The notes beneath the pieces were generated by a model. That model saw nothing but the letters and a program-made list of their open reading frames with translations, made no database searches and was not told the origin of the DNA. A stretch of DNA of 64,000 bases, from the NCBI GenBank assembly GCA_963422675.2, contig CAXVYS010000024.1:744001-808000 (forward strand), read 5' to 3'. This stretch comes from UBA4416 sp963422675 (lineage in GTDB: Bacteria; Bacteroidota; Bacteroidia; B-17B0; Aurantibacillaceae). Positions 18,842 through 28,666 of the stretch are shown here, in pieces. The translations under genes and the position numbers were made by a program. Every line of letters starts with the position of its first letter. The first letter of the stretch is position 1.

Positions 18842-20059
18842 ATGAAAACAAACCAAAAAAACGCTTTGCTTTTTATTTTTATTACCATGCTCATTGATTG
18901 TACCGGCATAGGTATTATTATACCTGTTACGCCAAAACTGATTGAGGAATTAACCGGTGGTGGCGTAAGTGAGGCAGCTAAGTACGGTGGTTGGTTATCG
19001 GTGGCATATGCTGTGATGCAGTTTTTATTTTCGAGTGTATTGGGGGGTTTAAGTGATAAGTACGGACGCCGGCCGGTTTTACTTTTATCGTTATTGGGCC
19101 TGGGAATTGATTACCTGTTTTTGGCGGTAGCGCCCAGTATTTTTTGGTTATTTATTGGCAGGATGATTGCCGGGATTTCGGGCGCCAGTTTTACAACGGC
19201 TTCTGCCTATATTGCGGACATTAGTGCACCTGAAAAACGGGCACAGAATTTTGGAATGATAGGTGCTGCGTTTGGTGTGGGCTTTATTTTAGGCCCGTTA
19301 ATTGGAGGGGTGTTCAGCCAGTTTGGAACACGTGTCCCTTTTTTAATTGCTGCAGGTTTATCGTTATTAAATGCCCTTTATGGTTATTTTGTATTACCCG
19401 AATCGTTGTTGCCCGACCATAGACGGGACTTTGACTGGAAGCGTGCAAACCCTATAGGTATGCTATTGAACTTAAAACGCTATAAGCCTTTGTTCGGATT
19501 AATTACCATTGTTTTTTTGATCAACATTGCCGGGCATGCAGCACAGTCTACCTGGACCTACTACACCATGCTAAAATTTAACTGGACCGAACAAATGGTG
19601 GGCTACTCGTTAGCGTTTGTGGGTTTATCTATTGGGATTGTGCAGGGAGGATTGATTAGGGTAATTGTTCCCAAAATTGGCGATACAAACGCCATTTTTT
19701 TAGGACTTAGTTTATATTTACTGGGTTTTGTATTGTTTGCCTTTGCTACCCATAGCTGGATGATGTTTGCCTTTATGGTGCCTTATGCTTTGGGAGGCTT
19801 GTCGATGCCGGCAGTACAGGGAATTATTTCCAATAAAGTTGCCGCTAACGAACAGGGGGAAATGCAGGGCGTTTTAACAAGCCTTATTAGTATTACCGCT
19901 ATTATAGGGCCACTCCTGATGACCAATTCTTTTTATCATTTTACGCAAAACAATTCACCGGTGTATTTTCCGGGCATTCCTTTTATGATAGGAGCCCTGT
20001 TAACGCTAGTATGTATTATTATTGCGGTTAAAGCCGTTCCAAGAGCTATTAATCATTAG
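18842..20059 (+). CDS. MFS drug exporter of the TCR/Tet type
   Basis: The 405-residue protein has about twelve hydrophobic segments. Early charged-membrane residues are in FITMLIDCTGIGIIIPVTP, MFS motif A is GGLSDKYGRRPVL (about 68-80), and RMIAGISGASFTTASAYIADIS is the Tet-family motif after helix 4. This resembles tetracycline/H+ antiporters of TetA-like families. Such chromosomal genes often have no proven role in resistance, so the substrate is open. The gene is preceded by a 197-bp gap and is the first of a plus-strand run. Confidence 0.85.
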   Translation: MKTNQKNALLFIFITMLIDCTGIGIIIPVTPKLIEELTGGGVSEAAKYGGWLSVAYAVMQFLFSSVLGGLSDKYGRRPVLLLSLLGLGIDYLFLAVAPSIFWLFIGRMIAGISGASFTTASAYIADISAPEKRAQNFGMIGAAFGVGFILGPLIGGVFSQFGTRVPFLIAAGLSLLNALYGYFVLPESLLPDHRRDFDWKRANPIGMLLNLKRYKPLFGLITIVFLINIAGHAAQSTWTYYTMLKFNWTEQMVGYSLAFVGLSIGIVQGGLIRVIVPKIGDTNAIFLGLSLYLLGFVLFAFATHSWMMFAFMVPYALGGLSMPAVQGIISNKVAANEQGEMQGVLTSLISITAIIGPLLMTNSFYHFTQNNSPVYFPGIPFMIGALLTLVCIIIAVKAVPRAINH

Positions 20060-20138
20060 TATATTTTATGAGTTTGGCTAAAGATGCCTGTTTTATTATT
20101 ACTCAATAAAATGTAAATTTGATTTTTAAACTTATCTG

Positions 20139-20726
20139 TTGAAAACCCTATCTCTGTTTATCATACTTGGCTTCTCCGCTTTTATGCTCCCGATGTGCAA
20201 ACCATCGCATGCTTATGATAAATATATTAAAGAGTTGGATAGCCTTAAAATAGTAGTAGAACAGACTATTGATAATTTTAATACGATTGATAGTGCTCTT
20301 TGCTATGAAGCTTATTCGAAGCAATACACCTACACTATTTTTATTACAGCCAATTTAAAAGATACCGTTTCAAAGTCTTCTGCGGAAGCCATGCAAACGT
20401 TTTTTGCAACCGGGAAACCTATTAATAATTATTTAGCCATGAGGCCTGTATGGTTAGCAGAAGCGCGTACCAGAGTTAAACAACTGAGCACGCTTTCTAC
20501 CGACCTTAAAAACGGAACTATTGAAACGGCCGAAGCAGTTGAATTTATTAATGAAGAGAAAAAACAGTCGGAAAAGATTATTGAAGAACTCAAAGTAAAT
20601 ACGTCTCTGTTAAGAAAACAGTTGGAGCAATACGCTAAAAATTTACCGGTTATAGAAGGGATGATTAAAGAGCTGAATGGCGGCCAACTACCCGAATGGA
20701 TTAAACCCGAAATAAAACTCCTTTGA
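20139..20726 (+). CDS. Putative lipoprotein with helical coiled-coil body
   Basis: The 195-residue product begins at a TTG codon. A lipobox-like MLPMC (Cys at about 21) follows a hydrophobic leader. The rest is helical and charged with heptad-like segments (EEKKQSEKIIEELKV and LLRKQLEQYAKNLP), suggesting a coiled coil. No family was recognised. Its TGA stop overlaps the TTG start of the next TPR gene (4-bp overlap), so the two are translationally coupled and probably function together in the envelope. Confidence 0.65.
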   Translation: MKTLSLFIILGFSAFMLPMCKPSHAYDKYIKELDSLKIVVEQTIDNFNTIDSALCYEAYSKQYTYTIFITANLKDTVSKSSAEAMQTFFATGKPINNYLAMRPVWLAEARTRVKQLSTLSTDLKNGTIETAEAVEFINEEKKQSEKIIEELKVNTSLLRKQLEQYAKNLPVIEGMIKELNGGQLPEWIKPEIKLL

Positions 20727-22546
20727 AAAAGATTCTCGCTATAGTGTATTTAATGATCGTAACTGTTTCGGGGATGTATGCCCAGAAAGGGAACGACGAC
20801 CAGTTGGCTACGTATTATTATGAGCGAAAAGAATATGATAAAGCGGCGGTGTACTATGAGAAAATATACGATAAAAATCCGGATGCTTATTATGCCTATT
20901 ACTATAAGTGTCTGCTGGAATTAAAAGAGTATACCAAAGCAGAAAAGATTACAAAAAAACAACTTAAGAAAAACAATGAAAATGTTTACCTGTATGTACG
21001 CTTAGGGAACATTTACAAGCTGCAGGGTAATGCTGATAAGGAAAAGGAGCAATACAACAAAGCCGTAAAAGAATTAGTGCCCGAACAAAGCGCTATTTTT
21101 GCGCTTGCTCACGCGTTTGAAGAAGCAGAGTTGTTTGATTATGCCATTGAGGTGTATAAAAAAGGAAGAAAGGAATTTCCCACGACTTATCCGTTTTATT
21201 ACGAGGTGGCGGACTTGTATAAAAAGAAAGGTGACCTGAAAGCAATGATCAACGAATACCTTGATGCCGTTGAGTTTAGAGAAAGCGAGTTATATACAGC
21301 ACAGGCAAATCTTCAACAGTCGTTAGGGTATGATGATAACAACGGAGGATTTAATAATCCGTTGTTGAAACAGGAATTGCAAAGGCGTATTCAAAAAAGT
21401 CCGGACAAAACAGTGTTTTCTGAGTTTTTAATTTTCCTGCAAAACCAACAGAAAGATTTTGAAGGTTCTTTTACGCAGAGTAAGGCATTGGATAAACGGC
21501 AAAAAGAGGATGGAACACGGATGATGGAATTAGCGAAGCTATGCACCAGCAACGAAAACTATACCGTAGCCGAAAAATGTTATCAGTATGTGATTAGTAA
21601 AGGAAAAGGAAATCCTTATTATGATATTGCCATTATAGAAAAATTAAATACGGCCTATGCCAATATCACTTCCCAAAACAACCCACCGATAACGGAGGTT
21701 ATACCTTTGGAAACCAGTATTGAGGCAACTATTAAGGAGTATGGCGTAACCAATTTAACTTTACCCCTCATCAAAAAATCGGCTCTGCTAAAAGCCTATT
21801 ATTTAAATAAACCGCAGGAAGCCATTGAAAGCCTGGAGAACACTATTACTCAATATTCTTTTGCAAAAAACACCTTGGCAGATATTAAGCTCGATTTAGG
21901 AGATATGAATTTATTGGTTGGCAATATCTGGGATGCGTCTTTACTCTACTCGCAGGTAGAAAAAGATTTTAAATACGAACCCGTTGGGCAGGATGCCAAA
22001 TTCAGAAATGCCAAACTAAGTTACTACGCGTCGGATTTTAAATGGGCTAAATCGCAATGTGATGTTTTAAAAGGGGCTACCAGTAAAGTGATTGCCAATG
22101 ACGCGCTTGATCTGTCGTTGATTATTACGGATGCTATTGGGGTTGATACCAATGCAGTTCCATTGAGTATGTTTGCCTCTGCCGACCTGCTAATTCTGCA
22201 ACATCAGTACGACAGGGCTATTGCACGTTTAGATAGTATTAATTCGTTATTTAGTGAACATACCCTGGGAGATGATATTTATTATAAGAAAGCGGAGATC
22301 TACAAGCGCACGAACCGTTATGCCGAGGCAGAAAAAATGTATCAGAATATTGTAGAGTTTTATCCCAACGAATTGTATGGGGATGATGCCTTGTTTAAAG
22401 AAGCCGAATTAAATGAACGGTACCTGAACAACAAAGAAAAAGCAAAAGAATTATACCAGGATTTGCTGGTAAAATACCCCGGGAGTATTTATGTGGTGGA
22501 AGCCAGGAAACGTTTCCGGGATATGAGAGGCGACGTGATCAATTAG
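20723..22546 (+). CDS. Secreted TPR-repeat protein
   Basis: The 607-residue protein starts with TTG overlapping the previous stop. A signal peptide ends near MYAQ (residue 20). Tetratricopeptide repeats run along most of the length, for example YDKAAVYYEKIYDKNPDAYYAYY, AEKITKKQLKKNNENVYLYVRLG and the C-terminal YAEAEKMYQNIVEFYPNELYG. Such TPR proteins act as periplasmic or outer-membrane scaffolds. Coupled translation with the coiled-coil lipoprotein suggests a complex. No enzymatic motif is present. Confidence 0.8.
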   Translation: MKKILAIVYLMIVTVSGMYAQKGNDDQLATYYYERKEYDKAAVYYEKIYDKNPDAYYAYYYKCLLELKEYTKAEKITKKQLKKNNENVYLYVRLGNIYKLQGNADKEKEQYNKAVKELVPEQSAIFALAHAFEEAELFDYAIEVYKKGRKEFPTTYPFYYEVADLYKKKGDLKAMINEYLDAVEFRESELYTAQANLQQSLGYDDNNGGFNNPLLKQELQRRIQKSPDKTVFSEFLIFLQNQQKDFEGSFTQSKALDKRQKEDGTRMMELAKLCTSNENYTVAEKCYQYVISKGKGNPYYDIAIIEKLNTAYANITSQNNPPITEVIPLETSIEATIKEYGVTNLTLPLIKKSALLKAYYLNKPQEAIESLENTITQYSFAKNTLADIKLDLGDMNLLVGNIWDASLLYSQVEKDFKYEPVGQDAKFRNAKLSYYASDFKWAKSQCDVLKGATSKVIANDALDLSLIITDAIGVDTNAVPLSMFASADLLILQHQYDRAIARLDSINSLFSEHTLGDDIYYKKAEIYKRTNRYAEAEKMYQNIVEFYPNELYGDDALFKEAELNERYLNNKEKAKELYQDLLVKYPGSIYVVEARKRFRDMRGDVIN

Positions 22547-22568
22547 AATTATTAAAAACCAAAGACCT

Positions 22569-22868
22569 ATGTTCATTTACAGCGTAACTGTTAGCATTGA
22601 TAAAGAAGTAGCCAAAGAGTGGCACCAGTGGATGAAAACCGTGCACATTCCACAAGTGATGGAAACGAATCTTTTTACAGAATATAAAATGTGTAAGGTG
22701 TTACATGTGGAAGATGAAGGAGAAACCTATTCTACACAATACACTTTTAGAACTATGGAGGATATGGAAGCGTATCAAAAAGACCATGCACCACGTTTAC
22801 AGGGCGATATGAAAGCATTGTACGAAGGTAAATATGTTGCCTTTAGAACCGTACTGGAAATAGTTTAA
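22569..22868 (+). CDS. DUF4286 family protein
   Basis: The 99-residue protein matches the compact DUF4286 pattern: MFIYSVTVSIDKEVA, a W-x-W-M segment (EWHQWMKTVHIPQVMETN), and a C-terminal YEGKYVAFRTVLEIV. The fold looks like a ferredoxin-like alpha/beta barrel domain. No catalytic residues or function are known to me. It lies 22 bp after the TPR gene and is followed 9 bp later by another small gene, in the run leading to rsmA. Confidence 0.8.
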   Translation: MFIYSVTVSIDKEVAKEWHQWMKTVHIPQVMETNLFTEYKMCKVLHVEDEGETYSTQYTFRTMEDMEAYQKDHAPRLQGDMKALYEGKYVAFRTVLEIV

Positions 22869-22877
22869 AGTAATGAC

Positions 22878-23372
22878 ATGAAAACACTCACAATAATTTT
22901 AATTTGTTTTAGTTTCGGTTATTGTGAAGCGCAAAAAAACCTTGTCATAGATGTGTTTACCCTGGGACATTTTAAACGGTTTCATGTTTCTCAGAACAGC
23001 GCAATGACTTATAAATTAAAAGGGAGTATGCATAGGGAAACCCACACCATTGTGGATATGCAGGATAGTACTTTATATATTGAAACGGGGGAGGCGATAC
23101 AGCTACACGAGATCAAAAAGATCATTATCGACCGATCCAATTTCCTGACGAGGAAAGTATCCAGTTTTTTCAGAATTGCCGGAATAGGGTATATAGGATT
23201 AGATGCGTTTAATAATTCCATAAACAGAGAAACACCTGTATTTAAAGAGCGGGTATTGGTTGTTGGAGCAGCCTTATTTGTAGTGGGAGAAATCATTCAC
23301 ATTGCCAATAAAAGAAGACTTAAAATTGGGAAGAACAGAACATTAAAAATATTGGATTTAAGTTTAAATTAA
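22878..23372 (+). CDS. Small exported membrane-associated protein, unknown
   Basis: The 164-residue product has a signal peptide (1-18, ending YCEA). The soluble part has beta-strand-like segments (SAMTYKLKGSMHRETHTIV and QDSTLYIETG). Two further hydrophobic segments near residues 98-112 and 125-142 suggest membrane insertion, and the tail is basic. No family was recognised. It ends 4 bp before rsmA and is very likely cotranscribed with it. Confidence 0.6.
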   Translation: MKTLTIILICFSFGYCEAQKNLVIDVFTLGHFKRFHVSQNSAMTYKLKGSMHRETHTIVDMQDSTLYIETGEAIQLHEIKKIIIDRSNFLTRKVSSFFRIAGIGYIGLDAFNNSINRETPVFKERVLVVGAALFVVGEIIHIANKRRLKIGKNRTLKILDLSLN

Positions 23373-23376
23373 AACT

Positions 23377-24153
23377 ATGGCATCACCCGTAAAAGCAAAA
23401 AAACATTTAGGTCAGCATTTTTTAACGGATTTAAATATTGCACAAAAAATAGTAAATGCCTTACCGCAGGACGATCTCACGATAGTGGAGATTGGCCCTG
23501 GAACGGGAGTTTTAACGCAGTACCTCATTGAAAAAGATAATTTCACTGCGTTTGATATTGATATGGAATCCATTGAGTTTTTAAAACAAAAATATCCTCA
23601 ACACGAGCATAAAATTCAGTTCCAGGATTTTTTAGAAGCCGACCTTACACCCTTTGCTGCTAAAGGAAAATTTAAAGTAGTAGGAAATTTCCCTTATAAT
23701 ATTTCCACTCAAATTATGTTTAAGGTTTTGGAACATCGCGATAGCATTACGTCTTTGGTAGGAATGTTCCAAAAAGAAGTAGCACAGCGGATAGCCGAAA
23801 AACCGGGGACAAAAGCATATGGCATCTTAAGTGTATTGCTACAGGCATTTTATAAAATAGAATATTTATTTACAGTAAGTGAACATGTGTTTAACCCCCC
23901 GCCAAAAGTAAAATCAGCGGTAATTCGCCTAACCCGAAATGCAACAGCAGCGCTTGATTGCGATGAGGAATTGTTTTTTAAAGTGGTAAAAGCATCGTTT
24001 AACCAGCGACGAAAAACCGTACGGAATTCTGTAAAGGTATTGAGCGGAAACCATGTGGTTGAATCGGTTTACCTTGATAAACGGGCAGAACAATTATCGG
24101 TAACGGAATTTGTAGCATTAACCAATGCGATAGAACAGGCCATAAAAAAGTAA
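23377..24153 (+). CDS. rsmA: 16S rRNA (adenine1518-N6/adenine1519-N6)-dimethyltransferase
   Basis: The 258-residue protein is RsmA/KsgA, which dimethylates two adjacent adenines in the loop of helix 45 of 16S rRNA during 30S assembly, using S-adenosylmethionine. Visible motifs are KKHLGQHFLTD near the N-terminus, SAM-binding IGPGTGVL (39-46), an acidic FDIDMES, and the adenine-binding NFPYNIS (104-110), followed by the helical C-terminal domain with FNQRRKTVRN. It ends 74 bp before the LytS-like gene. Confidence 0.97.
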   Translation: MASPVKAKKHLGQHFLTDLNIAQKIVNALPQDDLTIVEIGPGTGVLTQYLIEKDNFTAFDIDMESIEFLKQKYPQHEHKIQFQDFLEADLTPFAAKGKFKVVGNFPYNISTQIMFKVLEHRDSITSLVGMFQKEVAQRIAEKPGTKAYGILSVLLQAFYKIEYLFTVSEHVFNPPPKVKSAVIRLTRNATAALDCDEELFFKVVKASFNQRRKTVRNSVKVLSGNHVVESVYLDKRAEQLSVTEFVALTNAIEQAIKK

Positions 24154-24227
24154 GCATTTCGCCTACAAATAGAAGCCGTTTGCCTTGATTGTTTGTTCCC
24201 TGCTAGTGCAGGACTTACCTTTATGTA

Positions 24228-25262
24228 ATGAAAATGAACAAGCGTAATATTCTGATCCATGTATTGGGTTGCCTGATTTTTTTATCAGTGCCGGTTTTGT
24301 TTTCTCCTGATTTTGGTGAAATCACCCAATTGATTCACATTGATTTTTTTCTCAGAGATTTTTTTGCCACAGTACTGCTGTTGCTATTTTTTTATGCAAA
24401 CTATTACTATTTCACCCCTGCATTTTATATTCCTAAAAAGTACGCTGTCTTTTTTGGTTTGATTATAATTTGTTATGCGGGCATTGTTTTTTTACCTGAA
24501 TTAGCTTTGCATCACCGGCCACGGCATATGGGAGTACACAATGGGTTTGGCCCTATCGGCCCACCACGGGGCATCCCGTTTTTATTTTTCTTTAACCATA
24601 ATTTTTTGCAGTTTATTATCATTCTTATTTTTTCGTTGCTTTTAAAAGTGAGAGAGCAGTTAAAACGAACGGAAACAGAAAAGGCCAATGCCGAATTAAA
24701 TTATTTAAAAGCGCAGATCAATCCTCATTTTTTGTTTAACACCTTAAATACCGTGTATTCATTATCTATATTAAAAAGCGATAAAACACCCGACGCTATT
24801 ATAAAGCTTTCAGATATGATGCGTTACGTTTTGAGCGATGGAAATACAAATTTTGTACCGCTGGAAAAAGAACTGAATTACATATCAAATTACATAGAGT
24901 TGCAACGGATGCGCTTAACCTCTAATATAAAACTCTCCTATAACTGTGAGGGAAATCGCTTCGATAAAAAAATCGCACCCTTGGTTCTAATCCCCTTTAT
25001 TGAGAATGCCTTTAAGCATGGTGTTAACTCCGAAGAAAATTCAGAGATTGATATTAAAATTATGATCTCTGAAACGCAGTTGGAATTGTTTGTAAAAAAC
25101 AAGTGTGTGACCGCTAATAACAACACCCTTAATAAAAGCGGCTTAGGCATAGAGAATACCCGTCAACGTTTAAATTTATTGTATCCCGAAAATCATACAC
25201 TTAAAATTTCAGAAGAAGACCATTGTTTCACAGTAATCCTTATATTAAATATCCATGATTAA
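24228..25262 (+). CDS. LytS-type sensor histidine kinase
   Basis: The 344-residue protein has four hydrophobic segments (about 8-26, 42-62, 72-90 and 117-139). A short linker and a His_kinase (PF06580) domain with phospho-acceptor H167 in QINPHFLFNTLN follow, then a HATPase with PFIENAFKHGV and GLGIENTRQRL. The histidine- and glycine/proline-rich loop at 95-115 is unusual and may face the periplasm. It overlaps the response-regulator gene by 8 bp and forms a two-component system with it. Signal and targets are unknown. Confidence 0.9.
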   Translation: MKMNKRNILIHVLGCLIFLSVPVLFSPDFGEITQLIHIDFFLRDFFATVLLLLFFYANYYYFTPAFYIPKKYAVFFGLIIICYAGIVFLPELALHHRPRHMGVHNGFGPIGPPRGIPFLFFFNHNFLQFIIILIFSLLLKVREQLKRTETEKANAELNYLKAQINPHFLFNTLNTVYSLSILKSDKTPDAIIKLSDMMRYVLSDGNTNFVPLEKELNYISNYIELQRMRLTSNIKLSYNCEGNRFDKKIAPLVLIPFIENAFKHGVNSEENSEIDIKIMISETQLELFVKNKCVTANNNTLNKSGLGIENTRQRLNLLYPENHTLKISEEDHCFTVILILNIHD

Positions 25263-25938
25263 AGCATTAGCCATAGATGATGAGCCTTTAGCACTAAGTG
25301 TGATAGAGAACTTTTGCAGTCAGATAGATTACATTGACCTGCAGAAATCATTTACCAAACCCAATGAAGCTTTAAAGCACCTGAAAAAATTTCCGGTCGA
25401 TCTTCTTTTTCTCGACATTCATATGCCTTCCTTATCCGGCATCGATTTTTATAAGAATATAGAACAAAACACAATGGTTATTTTCTGTACGGCTCATGGA
25501 GAGTATGCCGTTGAGGGCTTTAATTTAAATGCGCTTGATTATTTGCTAAAGCCATTTACACTTGAACGGTTTAAACAGGCCACTGAAAAAGCGAGAGATT
25601 ATTTTGATCAAAAAAGTAATCAGAAAATGAGCGACTATATTTTTGTGAGAGCGGACTATAGTCTTCAAAAAATAAACCTTAAGGATATACTATATATAGA
25701 AGCCCTCGACGATTACCTTAAAATTTATATAGATAAACAAAAAACGATTGTGGCCCGGATGACGATGAAGTTGATGCAAGAGAAACTACCGTTAACGGAT
25801 TTTATAAGAGTTCACCGCTCCTTTATTATACCGGTAAAGAAAATAGAAAGCTTTAAAAATAAAACGTTGCAAATTTCTGATAGAAAGATTCCTGTGGGAA
25901 ACAGTTATGAAGAGGAGCTACTGAAATATTTTAAATAG
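25255..25938 (+). CDS. LytTR-family response regulator
   Basis: The 227-residue protein has a receiver domain (about 2-118) with DDE at 8-10, D54 in LLFLDIHMP, and K in DYLLKPF. A LytTR DNA-binding domain (about 128-227) contains ILYIEALDDYLKIY and FIRVHRSFIIPVKKI. It overlaps the LytS-type kinase gene upstream by 8 bp. The stop is 20 bp from the stop of the convergent carbonic anhydrase gene. Confidence 0.92.
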   Translation: MIKALAIDDEPLALSVIENFCSQIDYIDLQKSFTKPNEALKHLKKFPVDLLFLDIHMPSLSGIDFYKNIEQNTMVIFCTAHGEYAVEGFNLNALDYLLKPFTLERFKQATEKARDYFDQKSNQKMSDYIFVRADYSLQKINLKDILYIEALDDYLKIYIDKQKTIVARMTMKLMQEKLPLTDFIRVHRSFIIPVKKIESFKNKTLQISDRKIPVGNSYEEELLKYFK

Positions 25939-25958
25939 ATCAGCAGCATCCTCCTGTA

Positions 25959-26588
25959 TTATTCGAACCGATAGATTTTTTCTATATCCTCGGTGCCATC
26001 ATGGATCACTTTAAGGTCGGTTACCAAACCGCTGTTGATACCATATACCCAGCCATGCAAATGTAATTCACGTGTTTTCCATGCTTCCTGTACAATAAAT
26101 GTTTTCGCGAGGTTTCTTACCTGTTCAATCACATTTAGCTCGGTTAATCTATCCGTACGTTTGTCAGGATCTTCAATCGCTTCAAGCTCATCCACGTATT
26201 TGGTGTAAACATCTTTAATGTTGCGTAACCAGTTATCTACAAAACCATGGCGGTTGTTGCTCATGGCCGCTTTTATACCTCCACAGCCGTAATGTCCGCA
26301 AACAATAACATGCTTTACTCCTAAAACCTTTACAGCGTACTCCAATACACTTAATAAGTTCATATCGGTATGCACTACGAGGTTAGCAATATTACGGTGT
26401 ACAAAGATTTCTCCTGCATCGGTATTGGTTACTTCATTGGCAGGCACCCTGCTATCGCTGCATCCTATCCATAAATAATCGGGACTTTGCCCCAGGGAAA
26501 GTTTTTTGAAATATAATGGGTCTTCAAATTTTTTCGACATGGCAAACCTTCGGTTTCCATCTATCAGTTTTTGATATGATTCGTTCAT
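25959..26588 (-). CDS. Beta-class carbonic anhydrase
   Basis: The 209-residue protein interconverts CO2 and bicarbonate. Zinc ligands and the catalytic dyad are clear: C43, D45 and R47 in CSDSRVPANE, H99 and C102 in GHYGCGGI. The layout matches the plant-like/Can beta class. The neighbouring SulP gene lies 58 bp upstream on the same strand; SulP proteins that import bicarbonate are often encoded next to carbonic anhydrases, so the pair may supply bicarbonate for carboxylases. Confidence 0.95.
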   Translation of the reverse strand: MNESYQKLIDGNRRFAMSKKFEDPLYFKKLSLGQSPDYLWIGCSDSRVPANEVTNTDAGEIFVHRNIANLVVHTDMNLLSVLEYAVKVLGVKHVIVCGHYGCGGIKAAMSNNRHGFVDNWLRNIKDVYTKYVDELEAIEDPDKRTDRLTELNVIEQVRNLAKTFIVQEAWKTRELHLHGWVYGINSGLVTDLKVIHDGTEDIEKIYRFE

Positions 26589-26646
26589 AATAATATATGT
26601 GCAATGTGCACGGTTTTATGGATTAAAATTTTATTTAAAGCTAAGG

Positions 26647-28170
26647 CTATTTATGGTATTTATAAAGTTCTACGTCAACATTATTTTGACTACTGTTTGT
26701 TACGAAATCAGAAATTACATCTCTGGAATCCCTATTAACATGCTTGTTAATGCTTCCGTCAATAATAACTTTACTGTTGGATCTTACGGTTTTAAAGAAG
26801 CTAATTAAATACCCCTTATTAAAAAAGGTAACATGTTGGGGTAATTTAAGAAAGTAGTATTGTTTACCTTCAATAATTTCATTACTCGATTCAAAAGAAA
26901 ATTTAATGTTGTCCCGGATGATAAAAATAATAGATACTACTAACCCTGCACATACACCCTTTAACAGGTCTGTTATCAGCATAACTACAATAGTAGTGAT
27001 AAACGGAAGAAACTGTTCCATGCCATAACGTAACTGCTCTTTAAAAATGGCCAGTTTCGTTAATTTAAGGCCTGTCATAATTAATATGGCAGCCAAACAT
27101 GCATTGGGAATGAGGGCCAGCAGATCGGGTAATAAAATAACACTTACCAAAAGTAACACGGCGTGTATAATAGCAGACAGTTTTGATTTGGCACCGGCAC
27201 TAATGTTGGCAGAACTTCGAACGATAACGGAGGTTACAGGCAAGCCGCCAACAAAGCCGCATGCAATATTACCAATACCCTGTGCAATTAATTCCTTATT
27301 GGTATTCGATTCATTTTTTTTCGGATCGAGTTTATCAATCGCTTCAATTCCTAACAATGTTTCTAAACTTGCAACAACAGCCAGAGTTGCAACAATCGTC
27401 CAGAATGCACTTTGGTTTGTAAAGCTGAAGTCAGGAAAAAAGAGGTTACCTTTTAAATCGGCAACCGATGAAATGGTAGGTAAATTAACCAGGTGCTGAG
27501 GTTCAATAGCAAGTAAGGGGTAACCTTTTAAAGCAACTGTAAATAACACACCGAAAATAACCACTAATAAAGGTCCTGGAATATTGGACAGGATTTTATC
27601 TTTTTTATAAAATGGTTTATCGGAAATATACAATACAATAAATGAAACGATACATACGATAATTGCTCCGGGTGTCACATAATTAACCATATTGATCAAT
27701 TCGGAAAAAGAGTTTTGTCCATCGGTTTGAAAAAACTCAAAATCACCTTCAGGGTCTTTATCGTAGCCAAACAAATGGGGTATTTGTTTAATGATTAAAA
27801 TAATACCTATACCGGCAAGCATGCCTTTAATTACGGCGTTGGGAATATAATTTCCAATACTTCCTGCTTTTAAAACGCCCAGTATCATTTGTAATACACC
27901 GGCAAAAACAACCGCTGCTAAAAAGGCCTCATAACTCCCCAGCTGTGCTATGGAAGCTATAACAATAGCTGTTAAGCCGGCGGCAGGGCCCGATACGCTA
28001 TATTTGGAACCACTTAATACGGTTACCAAAGTACCACCTATCACACCTGCAATAACACCTGCAAATAAAGGAACTCCACAAGCCATAGCAATTCCTAAAC
28101 ATAATGGCAAAGCCACTAAAAACACAACAATGCCCGATTTTAAATCGGCAAATAATTTTTTTTGAAACAT
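26647..28170 (-). CDS. SulP-family anion transporter with short STAS-like tail
   Basis: The 507-residue protein has about twelve membrane segments from residue 10 to about 420. It includes the SulP signature region GPAAGLTAIV and the later GLPVTSVIVRSSANISAGAKSKLSAI. The C-terminal region (about 435-507) is only partly like a STAS domain: the strand KVIIDGSINKHV is present but the domain is shorter than the usual ~110 residues. SulP proteins move sulfate or bicarbonate. The adjacent carbonic anhydrase favours bicarbonate. Confidence 0.88.
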   Translation of the reverse strand: MFQKKLFADLKSGIVVFLVALPLCLGIAMACGVPLFAGVIAGVIGGTLVTVLSGSKYSVSGPAAGLTAIVIASIAQLGSYEAFLAAVVFAGVLQMILGVLKAGSIGNYIPNAVIKGMLAGIGIILIIKQIPHLFGYDKDPEGDFEFFQTDGQNSFSELINMVNYVTPGAIIVCIVSFIVLYISDKPFYKKDKILSNIPGPLLVVIFGVLFTVALKGYPLLAIEPQHLVNLPTISSVADLKGNLFFPDFSFTNQSAFWTIVATLAVVASLETLLGIEAIDKLDPKKNESNTNKELIAQGIGNIACGFVGGLPVTSVIVRSSANISAGAKSKLSAIIHAVLLLVSVILLPDLLALIPNACLAAILIMTGLKLTKLAIFKEQLRYGMEQFLPFITTIVVMLITDLLKGVCAGLVVSIIFIIRDNIKFSFESSNEIIEGKQYYFLKLPQHVTFFNKGYLISFFKTVRSNSKVIIDGSINKHVNRDSRDVISDFVTNSSQNNVDVELYKYHK

Positions 28171-28231
28171 AAAATTTTAACTAAATTGTAAATAGAATAA
28201 TGCTTTTTTAAAAAAGCCACAATCAATCCAG

Positions 28232-28546
28232 TTAAATTTTTGGAGGGGGGATCAGTATTTCGGAACAGTGAAAATAATAACCGGGCTCTGTTACAGGCCA
28301 GCTAAGATGAGTAGTAACTTGTACTTCTGAAAACAAGAGTTGAGTATGATAAAACAATACGTCGCTATGTTCTTTGTGGTGCTCCTCTTCTTCTTCCGTT
28401 AACGGATTATTGAGAGAAGATTGAGCTTTAAAAAGTTTACAGGATTTATTAAAACTGACAATTGCCGATTGCATGGTTAATGTAACCAAACAGGTAATGA
28501 ACAGAAAAATAAATATATGTTTTGCTTTATAAATCAAAATAAACAA
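28232..28546 (-). CDS. Small protein with N-terminal hydrophobic segment, unknown
   Basis: The 104-residue product has a hydrophobic segment (about 8-26) that is probably a signal anchor. An acidic, histidine-bearing stretch (EEEEEHHKEHSD) follows, and the end is IPPPKI. It lies 61 bp upstream of the SulP gene on the same strand. The acidic/histidine patch could bind metal, but no family was recognised and the function is unknown. Confidence 0.5.
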   Translation of the reverse strand: MFILIYKAKHIFIFLFITCLVTLTMQSAIVSFNKSCKLFKAQSSLNNPLTEEEEEHHKEHSDVLFYHTQLLFSEVQVTTHLSWPVTEPGYYFHCSEILIPPPKI

Positions 28547-28666
28547 ACTTAGAACGTTCGGATTGCGAAATTAGGTTTTTTACCTTATTAATCTGCATGG
28601 AATGCAAAATTTGACCTGATTTTTATTAAATTTAAGGATTATTTAACATTCTAATTTTTTAGTTTC

